Part shown: positions 1 to 7,863 of the stretch, piece by piece | How positions within the stretch are numbered: position 1 is the first letter of the stretch | How the letters are laid out: each line of letters opens with the position of its first letter | NCBI GenBank assembly: GCA_012032075.1 | Contig: JAAURU010000119.1 | Coordinates: 1 to 9,225, forward strand | Length of the DNA: 9,225 nucleotides | Reading direction: 5' to 3' | Source: Flavobacterium sp. | Lineage (GTDB): Bacteria > Bacteroidota > Bacteroidia > Flavobacteriales > Flavobacteriaceae | Translations under genes and position numbers: made by a program | Notes under the pieces: model-generated | Told to the model about the DNA's origin: nothing | Seen by the model: the letters and a program-made list of their open reading frames with translations, nothing else | Databases searched by the model: none

Positions 1-365
1 ACAAATTCAAATTTATTGCAGACGGATAAGGATTCCCAGCTAAGGTTTGGTTTGGATAATTTGGTCCTGCAGTAGCACCAACTGTTACACTTATGTCTCC
101 ATCATTTGGTTTTCCTCTAAAGTCATATCGTTGATTATTTGATGGATTATTAGCAACTCCATCTCCTAAACTCCCTGAAATAGGATGTGCAATAGTTATA
201 TCTGAACCAGAAACTCCTTTCATTGTAAAACCTAAACCTGGCTCAACAACTCCAGTATTACCCACATAAATCCATCCTCCAGAATTAAGATTATATATGT
301 TAGAATCTACATATTTCCATACCCATCTAGCTGCAATTTCTAAAGATGTAGCCGATGTACTACCA

Positions 366-374
366 TTGAAACTG
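366..374 (-). other. Frameshift site 2, within minus-strand gene
   Basis: The upstream frame runs to TAG shortly after SYAVSM. The downstream frame is open from here to base 1 and continues the same domain. One extra T in the coding-strand TTT (AAA at 369-371 on plus) joins them as SYAVFNGSTS. The join is supported by the matching order of motifs in the large plus-strand protein. Confidence 0.8.
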
Positions 375-734
375 CATAAGAAAGAATAGTAGCAGGAGAT
401 GAGTTTGTAACTGTTGTTGCTCTATTTAATTGTGATAACAAAAAAGAACTGTTGCCCACAGAAACATTAGCTTCTCCTACAGGAGAACACCAATAATTGT
501 AACCAAAGCTATTTGAAGTACCTTCTTGAAATAAAGACAAAACACCTGTACCTTGATTAGCACCTCCAGCTGTTGATCCTTGTAAAAGTTGTCCTTGTTT
601 TCTTAAATAAAAAGCACCAGTACCATTAATATTTACATCTTGTCCAACATAAATAAATGAGTCATTTACAAATACATAGCTATTTGGACTAACATACATT
701 TGCGCTTTTAATGAGAAAAAACTTAAAAAAATCA

Positions 735-758
735 AAGAAAAGTGTATATTTTTTTCAT
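735..758 (-). other. Frameshift site 1, at start of minus-strand gene
   Basis: From ATG 758-756 the frame hits TGA after eight codons (M K K I Y T F L). One extra A in the A7 run, or one extra T in the T4 run at 738-741, restores a continuous signal peptide into the downstream frame. A TTG at 735-733 could start that frame directly, but the resulting leader lacks the basic N-terminus. Confidence 0.7.
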
Positions 759-783
759 AATCTATTACAATTCAGTTACAAAA

Positions 784-791
784 CAAATATA
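784..791 (-). promoter_or_regulatory. Possible -7 element for the minus-strand gene
   Basis: Read on the minus strand the bases are TATATTTG, a full match to the Bacteroidota -7 consensus TAnnTTTG, about 25 bp before ATG 758-756. No clear TTG -33 partner lies at the expected distance, and the region is so AT-rich that a chance match is possible. A second match, TATTTTTG, sits at 895-888. Confidence 0.35.
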
Positions 792-963
792 AATAAAAAA
801 AAATTGTTACGTTTAGTAATCTTAAAAAAAGTATAAAAAAACAGAACTTTTTAAGGAATATCAAGACTTTAGGTAAATTTTATTATGCAAAAATAATCGT
901 TAAAATACAATTTAAAACCGATTAAGTATATTTTTTTAACATTAATTACAATTTTTATATCAA

Positions 964-989
964 TTATGTTAAAAAAAAAATTAACTTTG
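964..989 (+). promoter_or_regulatory. Promoter of the giant surface-protein gene
   Basis: TAACTTTG at 982-989 fully matches the Bacteroidota -7 consensus TAnnTTTG. A weak -33-like TTATG lies at 964-968, a plausible distance upstream. The transcript would start near 995 and give a leader of about 55-60 nt before ATG 1053. The -7 element is the convincing part. Confidence 0.55.
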
Positions 990-993
990 TATT

Positions 994-1013
994 GCTTAAT
1001 GTGAGAATTAAGC
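994..1013 (+). promoter_or_regulatory. 5'-leader hairpin at the predicted transcript start
   Basis: GCTTAAT (994-1000) and ATTAAGC (1007-1013) are perfect 7-bp inverted repeats around the 6-nt loop GTGAGA. The position right after the -7 element means it could be a 5'-end hairpin in the mRNA or a DNA operator palindrome. It has no U-run, so it is not a terminator. Confidence 0.45.
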
Positions 1014-1052
1014 CCACAGCTATTATTAATCTGCTATTAAACCAAATGCCCT

Positions 1053-4000
1053 ATGAATGCAAATTACTCTTTAAGTAATTTATGTTATTTTTTTAAAGCA
1101 AAAAAAATAAACATAAATAGGATTAATTCTATATTTATTATTGTAACCCTACTATTATCATCATTCACATTTGGGCAACTTTCTGACTGTGGCAACGGAA
1201 CTGCAGGAGAATTAGTTGTCAATTCAAGTTGCACTCCTGTTACATTCAATTCTAATAATAATACTGATTATTGGAATAGCGCTTCTGGATGTAATGCTCA
1301 AGATAGAGATGATGCTTGGGGATGGTTTGATGCTACTTCCACTACTACTACAATTACTTATAACAGTAACCAAGACGCAATATTACATTTATTTACTGGT
1401 ACATGCGCTACGGGAATGACTGCTTTAGCATGCTCAGATGCAACTTTTAGTGGTGATGAAACAATTACATATGCCACAACTCCTGGCACTAGATACAGGA
1501 TAAGAATTCAAAGATTTTTTAGCAACGCAAATATGAATGGAACAATTTGCGTTTATTCTCCAATACCACCTCCTACTATTACAAGTTTTACTCCTACTAG
1601 TGGCTGTACAGGAACTACATTTAATATTACTGGTACAAATTTTACTGGAGCAACTACAGTAACAATAGGAGGAACAAATGTAACATCGTTTACAGTGAAC
1701 TCAGCAACTTCCATAACAGCAACATTAGGAACTGGTACTACAGGATTAGTCCGTGTTACTACACCTGGAGGCACGGCAACATCACTTGCTACTTTTATTG
1801 TTCTAGCAACTCCTACATTTACTACTCAACCTACTCCAATTACAATCTGCAAACCAGGAAATGGCTCATTAAGTGTTGTTGCTAGTGGAGCAACAACATA
1901 TCAATGGAGAAGAAATGGAGTAAGTTTAACCAATACAGCTCCTTATAGCAATGTAACAACTGCTACCCTAACATTAACCAATCCTGCACTTGCAGAAGCT
2001 GGAAATTTTGATGTTGTAATAAGTAACGGAGTTTGTTCAACAATTTCAAATAGTGTTGCTGTAACTATCGACACAAGACCAGTTATAACCTCACAACCAA
2101 CACCTACAACAGTTTGTTCTTCAGATGTTGGCACATTTAGTGTTACAACTACAGGAGCTACTACCTATCAATGGAGACGTAATGGAGTTAATTTAACAAA
2201 CACAGCTCCTTACAGCAACGTAACAACTGCTACTTTAACTATAACAAACCCTGCTGTTGCAGCATCTGGGAATTTTGATGTTGTAATAAGTTCGACTTCT
2301 GGTTGTTCAGTAACTTCTTCTGTAGCAGCCTTAACAGTCAATGCAGTTCCTGCAAACCCAGGAAACCCAACAAGTAATTCTCCACAGTGTAATCCACCAG
2401 GAGTAACACTAACAAGAACTGGAACACCACCAGCAGGAGTAAATTGGTTTTGGCAAACAGTAAGCAATGGAACAGATACAACAAATAGTGGCACTACTTT
2501 TACTGCAACTACATCTGGAACATATTATATAAGAGCAAGAAATACTACAACTGGTTGCTGGAGTTCAGGTGAAGGAAGTTTAGCAGTAATCGTATCTGCC
2601 CCATTAACATCAGTAGCTACAACTCCAATCCCTAGCGATTCGACATCTGGAATTTGCTATATAGGCTCAGGAGCAGTTTCTTCAATTAGTTGGACTGCTG
2701 CTGCAGGAGCTACTTCTTATGATGTATATTTTGGAGCAGGAAGCTTACCAGCAGTTTTAACAGCTAATGTAACTACAAATTCATATAATACTGGTTCGCT
2801 AAGTGCATCAACTACATATTACTGGAGAGTTATTCCAAGAAACGCTTGTGGACTTACAACAGGAAGCCCTGTAACTTGGAATTTTACAACTACAAATAAA
2901 CCTTGTTATTGCTTTTCATCAGGTGGAACTTTTCCAAACGGAATTACTGGAGTACAATTTAACACTGTTAATAATGTTGGAACAACTGTTAATACCCCTT
3001 ATTCAGACTTCACTGGTATTACAACTACGGTATTAAAAGGAATAGCTTATAACCTTAATGTAAGTGTAAATACAGGAGGTAACTTTACAGATTTTCAAAC
3101 TGTTTGGATTGACTGGAATGGAAATGGTTTATTTACAGATGCTGGTGAATCATATAATTTAGGAACAGCTACAAATGTTGCAAACGGTTTGAGTTCATTA
3201 TCGCCTCTTTCAATAACAATTCCAGCAGGAGCAATTACTGGACAAACTAGAATGAGAATTCAATCAAAATACAATTCGGTAACTGGCAGTTCTTGTGCAA
3301 CTGGTTTTGATGGAGAAGTAGAAGATTATACCTTAAATATAATTCCTGCATCACCATGTTCAACACCTTCAGCTCAACCAACAGCTTTATTATTAAGTCC
3401 AACAGGTACTTTTATATCAGGATCATTTACTCCTGCTTCACCTGCTCCTAATAATTATTTAGTAGTATATAATACAACAGGAACTATACCTTCTCCTACT
3501 AATGGAACAACTTACACTGTAGGAGGAACTATAGGAGCTGGAAATTTTGTTGTTTCAACAGACAATAGTACAAGTTTTACAATTTCAGGATTAACAAACA
3601 CTACTACTTATTATGTATTTGTTTTTTCATATAATTCTTTTTGTACTGGTGGTCCACTTTATAACACAACAAATCCTTTAAACGGATTTACCACTACTAA
3701 CACTCAAAATTATTGTACACCGTCGGTAACACCTGGTTTACAATCAGCTAATTATATTACTCAAGTTAGTTTTGTAGGTAACATTACCAATTCTACTAAC
3801 TCTTCTACCTTTTCATCAAATCCTGCTGGATTTCAAGATTTCTCTTCTTTAACACCAAAAGCATCTCAAGCACAAGGTGAAGGAATGAATATTTTTGTGG
3901 ACACAAATAGAAGTTCATCTGTTTACATGAAAGCATGGGTTGATTGGAATAAAGATAATCTATTTGACAACACTACAGAAATTGTTTATCAATCAACAAA

Positions 4001-6986
4001 CCCTTTCCTAAACACTACTTTTGGATTTGTAGTTCCTACAACAGCAACTACAGGTGACTATAGAATACGAATTAGAATTAATAAAGCAAATTCATCAGCT
4101 GATAACACATATAATTCTTGTGGAAATATTGCAAACAATGGTGAATCAGAAGATTATACATTTACTGTAATTGCAAATTGTGCTGCTAAAATACAAAGTA
4201 TAGCAACAGCAACAAGATGTGGTACTGGTACGCTTGTATTAAGCGCAACTGGAACTACTGGAACAACTCAATACAGATGGTATTCTGCAAGCACTGGTGG
4301 AAGTTTAGTTGGAACATCTACAACTTCAAACTGGACAACTCCATCCATATCAGCAACTACACCATATTATGTAACTGCTTTCAATGGCACTTGTGAATCT
4401 TTATTTAGAACTGAAGTACATGCTTATGTTAAACCAGTTTCTACAATTACATTTACAACTTCTAATCCAGAAGTTTGTGGTGAAAACAGCATCATAGATT
4501 TATCAGCAAATACTACTACTGAACAAGTTTTTCTAATCGATGAAAAATTTGAAAGTGGAATGGGGGTATTTACAAATAATAGTATTGCTACACCTAATGC
4601 TTCAATTACAAATTGGCAAATAAGAAGCAGTACTTATGTACCTCCTTATCCTACTTATCCAGTATGGTATCCTGCTGTTTCTTCTGGTTTCAGTCCAAAT
4701 CAATTTGTAATGACTACATCAGATTTAGTAACTGGTGGAAGTAGTTTTGGAAAAGTGGAAACAGCTTTAGAATCTATTGCAGTAAATACATCAGGGTTTC
4801 TTAATTTGACATTATCATTTAGAATGTATTTTTCAAGTTATTATGATTTAAATAGTGCTTCAACAGAATTTGTTACTTTAGAGTACCAAAATGGTACTGG
4901 TCCTTGGACAGCTATTCCTTCTGGATTGTTTTTATCTGATGTTGGAATTGGAACTCAATTTACCACACAAACTTTTAATATGAGCCCTTACATAGGTATT
5001 ACATCTTTCAAAATAAGATTAAGATATAAAGCAGGTTGGTGTGATGGTGTAGCAATTGACGATGTTCAATTATATGGAGACAGAAATTTAACTCCTGCAT
5101 TTACATGGACAAGTGCATTACCAGTTGATGCTTACACAGATGCAGCATGCACAATTCCTTATACAGCAGGAACACCAATTTCTACTGTATATGTAAAACC
5201 AACTGTTACCCAATTAGAAACCGCTACTTATTCTTTTACCGCTAATGCAACATTAACCAATGGTTGTACTACTAGCTCAACAATTAATGTAACCAATAAG
5301 TCAAAAATATGGAAAGGCTCATCCTCATCTGATTGGAACAATCCAAACAATTGGGCTCCAGTTGGTGTACCTGATATCACTACTTGTGTAATTATACCAA
5401 GTACTGCAACAAATTCGTTATTAAGCGCTGGTGCAAATGGAAATGGTAAAAATTTAAATATAAAAGCTGGTGGTGTATTAAATGTACAAAATTCAAGAAG
5501 CTTAACTGTCAAAGAAGCTATTATAAATAATGGAACATTTAATTTTGACAACAATACTAGCTTAGTACAAATTGACAACGTAGTTAATACAGGTTTAATA
5601 AATATGGTAAGAACACCAAGCCCATTAGTGACTAATGATTATGTATATTGGTCTTCACCAACTGCTTCTTTTAATTTATCTAGTATTACTGGTGATAGAA
5701 AATATGTATGGCAACCTACTGTTTCTAGAGCTCCTACATATCCAAGTGACTTTGGAACTTGGGTAAATGCAACTGGAAATATGATAATTGGAAAAGGATA
5801 TATTGTTCGTAATACTGCAACTACCACTTTTACTGGAACTCCAAATAACGGAAACATCACAACTCCTATTAGCCGAAGCAATTATAATGGTGCTAATTAT
5901 GCTGGTCCTGGTGGAACTCCCGTAACAAGAGATGATGATAATTTAAACTTAATTGGAAATCCATATCCTTCAGCTATTAGAGTTTCAGATTTTCTAGCAG
6001 CAAATACCAATATTCAAGGTTTTGTAAAAATTTGGACACATGGAACAGCACTTAACGCATCAAATCCTAGTCCTTTTTATGAGAATTATGCAAATAATTA
6101 TTCTATAAACGATTATATAACCTATAATGGTACTGGTACTTCTTCTGGACCTTCAGGTTTTGGAGGTTTTATTGCAGCAGGACAAGGTTTCTTTGTTCAA
6201 ATGATTCATGGAGCAACTGGCACTCAAAATGTAGTATTCAATAATACTATGAGAAATGGTTCCTATAATAATAGTCAATTTTACAGAACTGAAAATGAAC
6301 CTGTAGTTGAGAAAAATAGAATTTGGCTAGACCTTACTAAAGAAAACGGCTCTACAGTAAGAACTCTTGTAGGCTATATAACAGATGCTACAAATGATAT
6401 TGATAGATTATATGATGCACCTGCAGTTAATAAAAATTATTTCGATATTTATTCTATTGTATCAAATGAGAAATTAAATATTCAAGGTAGAGCGCTTCCT
6501 TTTGTAGATTCAGATGTTGTTCCTATTGGAGTTTATATCACTCAAAATGGAAATCATAGCATAGGAATTGGAGCAGTAGATGGTTTATTTAGCAATCCAA
6601 ATGAGAAGATTTACCTTGAAGACTTACAAACCGGAATAACTCATGATTTAAGAATAGCACCTTATAGTTTTTCTGCAAATACAGGAAGTTTAGATAACAG
6701 GTTTGTATTAAAATTTGGCAACAATACAACCCTTAACAATAACAGCTTTACTAGTTCAGAAAAAGAAGTATTAGTTTTAACTAGTGATAACTTAACTATT
6801 AAATCACTTGAAAATGAAATTGAAAACATAGAGGTTTTTGATATACTTGGAAGAAGTTTGGCTGTTATTAAAAATGTGAACTCGAAAGAAACCATATTAA
6901 AAAACATACAAAAGAACAATGCTCCTCTTGTAATTCAAATTAAATTAACTAATGGAATTTTAATTACTAGGAAAGTAATTTTTTAA
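1053..6986 (+). CDS. Giant modular T9SS-exported surface protein, probable adhesin (1977 aa)
   Basis: One intact frame. ATG 1053 gives a 22-residue polar leader, then a hydrophobic signal segment ending in FTFG, with Q42 the likely mature N-terminus. I see in order: Cys-containing beta-sandwich resembling PPC-type domains (42-170); IPT/TIG (171-252); Ig-like repeats (253-343 and 344-433); a third Ig-like domain (434-517); Fn3 (518-615); GEVED (616-765); Fn3-like (766-884); GEVED (885-1041); Ig-like (1042-1128); an Ig-like domain interrupted by a MAM/jelly-roll-like domain (about 1160-1345); a stalk module starting IWKG (1419) with YWSSP (1532-1536) and GNPYPSAI (1635-1642); and a T9SS type C-like sorting domain (about 1895-1977). 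The composition is rich in Thr, Asn, Ser and Gly. No catalytic motif was recognised. By family knowledge such proteins are exported by T9SS and held at the cell surface or released. A role in attachment or carbohydrate/matrix binding is inferred. It has its own promoter and a terminator at 7008. Confidence 0.96.
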   Translation: MNANYSLSNLCYFFKAKKININRINSIFIIVTLLLSSFTFGQLSDCGNGTAGELVVNSSCTPVTFNSNNNTDYWNSASGCNAQDRDDAWGWFDATSTTTTITYNSNQDAILHLFTGTCATGMTALACSDATFSGDETITYATTPGTRYRIRIQRFFSNANMNGTICVYSPIPPPTITSFTPTSGCTGTTFNITGTNFTGATTVTIGGTNVTSFTVNSATSITATLGTGTTGLVRVTTPGGTATSLATFIVLATPTFTTQPTPITICKPGNGSLSVVASGATTYQWRRNGVSLTNTAPYSNVTTATLTLTNPALAEAGNFDVVISNGVCSTISNSVAVTIDTRPVITSQPTPTTVCSSDVGTFSVTTTGATTYQWRRNGVNLTNTAPYSNVTTATLTITNPAVAASGNFDVVISSTSGCSVTSSVAALTVNAVPANPGNPTSNSPQCNPPGVTLTRTGTPPAGVNWFWQTVSNGTDTTNSGTTFTATTSGTYYIRARNTTTGCWSSGEGSLAVIVSAPLTSVATTPIPSDSTSGICYIGSGAVSSISWTAAAGATSYDVYFGAGSLPAVLTANVTTNSYNTGSLSASTTYYWRVIPRNACGLTTGSPVTWNFTTTNKPCYCFSSGGTFPNGITGVQFNTVNNVGTTVNTPYSDFTGITTTVLKGIAYNLNVSVNTGGNFTDFQTVWIDWNGNGLFTDAGESYNLGTATNVANGLSSLSPLSITIPAGAITGQTRMRIQSKYNSVTGSSCATGFDGEVEDYTLNIIPASPCSTPSAQPTALLLSPTGTFISGSFTPASPAPNNYLVVYNTTGTIPSPTNGTTYTVGGTIGAGNFVVSTDNSTSFTISGLTNTTTYYVFVFSYNSFCTGGPLYNTTNPLNGFTTTNTQNYCTPSVTPGLQSANYITQVSFVGNITNSTNSSTFSSNPAGFQDFSSLTPKASQAQGEGMNIFVDTNRSSSVYMKAWVDWNKDNLFDNTTEIVYQSTNPFLNTTFGFVVPTTATTGDYRIRIRINKANSSADNTYNSCGNIANNGESEDYTFTVIANCAAKIQSIATATRCGTGTLVLSATGTTGTTQYRWYSASTGGSLVGTSTTSNWTTPSISATTPYYVTAFNGTCESLFRTEVHAYVKPVSTITFTTSNPEVCGENSIIDLSANTTTEQVFLIDEKFESGMGVFTNNSIATPNASITNWQIRSSTYVPPYPTYPVWYPAVSSGFSPNQFVMTTSDLVTGGSSFGKVETALESIAVNTSGFLNLTLSFRMYFSSYYDLNSASTEFVTLEYQNGTGPWTAIPSGLFLSDVGIGTQFTTQTFNMSPYIGITSFKIRLRYKAGWCDGVAIDDVQLYGDRNLTPAFTWTSALPVDAYTDAACTIPYTAGTPISTVYVKPTVTQLETATYSFTANATLTNGCTTSSTINVTNKSKIWKGSSSSDWNNPNNWAPVGVPDITTCVIIPSTATNSLLSAGANGNGKNLNIKAGGVLNVQNSRSLTVKEAIINNGTFNFDNNTSLVQIDNVVNTGLINMVRTPSPLVTNDYVYWSSPTASFNLSSITGDRKYVWQPTVSRAPTYPSDFGTWVNATGNMIIGKGYIVRNTATTTFTGTPNNGNITTPISRSNYNGANYAGPGGTPVTRDDDNLNLIGNPYPSAIRVSDFLAANTNIQGFVKIWTHGTALNASNPSPFYENYANNYSINDYITYNGTGTSSGPSGFGGFIAAGQGFFVQMIHGATGTQNVVFNNTMRNGSYNNSQFYRTENEPVVEKNRIWLDLTKENGSTVRTLVGYITDATNDIDRLYDAPAVNKNYFDIYSIVSNEKLNIQGRALPFVDSDVVPIGVYITQNGNHSIGIGAVDGLFSNPNEKIYLEDLQTGITHDLRIAPYSFSANTGSLDNRFVLKFGNNTTLNNNSFTSSEKEVLVLTSDNLTIKSLENEIENIEVFDILGRSLAVIKNVNSKETILKNIQKNNAPLVIQIKLTNGILITRKVIF
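1893..2291 (+). repeat. Tandem Ig-like repeat pair, period 267 bp
   Basis: The 132-bp cores at 1893-2024 and 2160-2291 are in register with a 267-bp (89-residue) period. By my count 111 of 132 bases and 39 of 44 residues match; both copies contain YQWRRNGV and TAPYSNVTTATLT. Most base differences are synonymous, so the duplication is not fresh and the protein sequence has been kept. Confidence 0.9.
2898..3347 (+). other. GEVED domain 1 of the giant protein
   Basis: Residues 616-765. The signature G-E-V-E-D-Y is exact at 754-759 and is preceded by WIDWNGNGLF (D687, N689, N691), an Asp/Asn loop of the kind that can bind calcium. The domain begins after a Cys-rich PCYC. GEVED domains occur in large secreted bacterial proteins; their precise ligand is not known to me. 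Confidence 0.85.
3705..4175 (+). other. GEVED domain 2 of the giant protein
   Basis: Residues 885-1041. It starts with NYCTP and ends with GESEDYTF (G1030 to D1034), a variant of the GEVED signature. WVDWNKDNLF (D964, N966, D968) corresponds to the Asp/Asn loop of the first copy. The two copies are clearly diverged and separated by an Fn3-like unit. Confidence 0.8.
4530..5087 (+). other. MAM/jelly-roll-like domain of the giant protein
   Basis: About residues 1160-1345. It begins with an EKFESG motif (1164-1169) and ends with VAIDDVQLYG (D1336, D1337), the usual opening and closing strands of MAM-like or cleaved-adhesin beta-sandwich domains in Bacteroidota. Such domains bind glycans or proteins; the ligand here is unknown. 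The domain sits between two halves that look like one Ig-like domain. Confidence 0.65.
5307..6734 (+). other. C-terminal stalk module of the giant protein
   Basis: About residues 1419-1894. It opens with IWKG, then DWNNPNNW, followed by short beta-strand-rich stretches, YWSSP (1532-1536), NLIGNPYPSAI (1632-1642), a GQGFFVQ strand and a final SLDNRFVLKFGN. This order is common directly before T9SS sorting domains in flavobacterial surface proteins. The minus-strand gene at 1-758 carries the same module up to GNPYPSAI. Confidence 0.75.
6735..6983 (+). other. T9SS sorting domain, type C-like
   Basis: The last about 83 residues follow the pattern of T9SS C-terminal signals: IENIEVFDILGRSL, then a variable NVNSKET segment, then PLVIQIKLTNG and a terminal ITRKVIF. 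The ending resembles the ChiA-like type C signal (a valine-rich strand, NG, then KKIIF-like) more than type A, which normally opens with PNP and has GIY before the last strand. The assignment rests on memory of the family pattern. Confidence 0.75.
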
Positions 6987-7007
6987 CGACTTATTAACCA
7001 ACCTTCG

Positions 7008-7043
7008 AAAAAGGCCTTTACCACAACAGTAAAGGTCTTTTTT
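7008..7043 (+). terminator. Rho-independent terminator after the giant gene
   Basis: The arms 7008-7021 and 7029-7042 pair over 14 bp with one G-U wobble (AGGCCTTTAC against GTAAAGGTCT), closing a 7-nt loop, CACAACA. A run of six T at 7038-7043 follows the G+C core, and the matching A-run could let it work on the minus strand too. It lies 22 bp after the stop codon. Confidence 0.92.
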
Positions 7044-7126
7044 ACTTTCACATCAATCCCAAACTTATTTTTCTATTTTAGAAATAAATCATAATACCTA
7101 AAATTTTAACAAAAACGGTAGTTTTC

Positions 7127-7164
7127 TTGTACTATTTTTTTAAAATAAAAAAATACTTTAGTAT
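7127..7164 (+). promoter_or_regulatory. Weak candidate promoter for the VGIGT-head gene
   Basis: TACTTTAG at 7154-7161 matches TAnnTTTG except for one base. A TTG at 7127-7129 lies 24 bp upstream, a little too far for a standard -33. A small palindrome, ATACT-TT-AGTAT (7153-7164), overlaps the -7-like site. A promoter is expected here because a strong terminator precedes it, but this exact site is uncertain. Confidence 0.3.
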
Positions 7165-7486
7165 CGTTAAAAGTGTCATTTAATTATCAATAAAAAAGTA
7201 TGAAAAATATTTACACAATAATCCTATGCATATGTCTAATATTTCCTTTTTACGCTCAAGTTGGAATTGGAACAACAACACCTAGTGGTGCGTTTGATGT
7301 TACATCTACTAATGATGGTTTATTAATTCCTAGAATTGCTTTAACAAATACAAGTACTGCAACAGTACTTACCCCTACAGCCTCAGAACTAGTATATAAC
7401 ACAGTTACTGCTGGAGACGTTACACCAGGTTTTTATTTTTGGAATGGAACAATTTGGGTTCGACTTGCAAATGCATCAGATAATGA

Positions 7487-7492
7487 TTGGAG
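7487..7492 (+). other. Frameshift site 3, end of the VGIGT head
   Basis: The first frame reads SDNDW and then drifts into unrelated residues until its stop near 7580. The next frame continues as EANGNTGTNPTTNYIGTTD, the expected continuation. One extra G in GG at 7489-7490 joins them as NDWEANGNTG. Confidence 0.85.
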
Positions 7493-7717
7493 GCTAATGG
7501 TAATACTGGTACAAATCCAACAACAAATTATATTGGTACGACTGATGCTCAAGATTTACGCATTCGAACAAATAATATAAATAGACTAAATATTGCAAAC
7601 GCAACAGGGCAATTTCAAACTTATGCAGATGGAACACAAACTGTTCCAGCTTTCAGTTGGAATACCGACACAAATACAGGAATTTATAGACCTGCTAACG
7701 ATAATTTAGCATTTTCT

Positions 7718-7723
7718 ACAATG
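7718..7723 (+). other. Frameshift site 4
   Basis: The second frame ends LAFST and then MVLKE and TAA. One extra A at 7720-7721 joins it as LAFSTNGTQRVIINDIGNIGV to a frame that stays open from 7723 to 9204. That long frame has no ATG until 8464, which argues that it is a continuation and not a separate gene. Confidence 0.85.
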
Positions 7724-7863
7724 GTACTCAAAGAGTAATAATTAATGATATAGGAAATATTGGTGTAAATCTTGTACCTCAAACATTTGCAAGAATTTTC
7801 TCCTATGAAACTACAGCTGGTAAATATGCAGTAGATGGTTATTCAGATATAGCAGGTGGTAGA

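Larger units (their letters stand above)
1..758 (-). pseudogene. Secreted stalk-module protein, 5' part, two apparent frameshifts; runs off left edge
   Basis: I see one gene broken into frames. The best start is ATG at 758-756, followed by an A7 run. Adding one base near 738-755 gives a normal signal peptide (MKK, a hydrophobic stretch, then SLKAQ), with mature protein from about MYVSPNSY. A second missing base at 369-371 (AAA on plus) joins SYAV to FNGSTSATSL, and the frame then stays open to base 1. About 253 residues are visible. The mature part has the pattern G-F, a QLLQ segment, an R-rich strand and YWCSP, and ends at GNPYPSAI at the window edge. The giant protein at 1053-6986 has the same order (NYWCSP versus VYWSSP, then GNPYPSAI), so I infer a shared surface stalk module. 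The C-terminal sorting signal would lie outside the window. The function is unknown; adhesin-like is an inference. The frame breaks may be sequencing errors rather than real decay. Confidence 0.8.
759..1052. other. Divergent AT-rich intergenic region
   Basis: This is the 294-bp gap between divergent start codons. It is dominated by A and T runs and holds the candidate promoters of both genes and a hairpin at 994-1013. I see no tRNA, no open small gene with a credible start, and no long repeat. Confidence 0.7.

Noticed and set aside
1046..1078. Ten-codon upstream reading frame (ATG CCC TAT...) overlapping the start of the giant gene
   Set aside because: It has no ribosome binding site or regulatory peptide feature, and short frames like this are expected by chance.
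1553..2494. Minus-strand open frames opposite the Ig/IPT region
   Set aside because: They lie wholly within the intact giant gene, have Val/Pro-rich shadow composition and lack credible starts or domains.
5228..6919. Minus-strand open frames opposite the stalk and sorting regions
   Set aside because: Their sequence is the antisense of well-supported domains and shows no motif of its own.
1053..6986. Secreted protease or glycoside hydrolase
   Set aside because: The PPC-like and MAM-like domains often accompany enzymes, but I found no catalytic motif anywhere in the 1977 residues.
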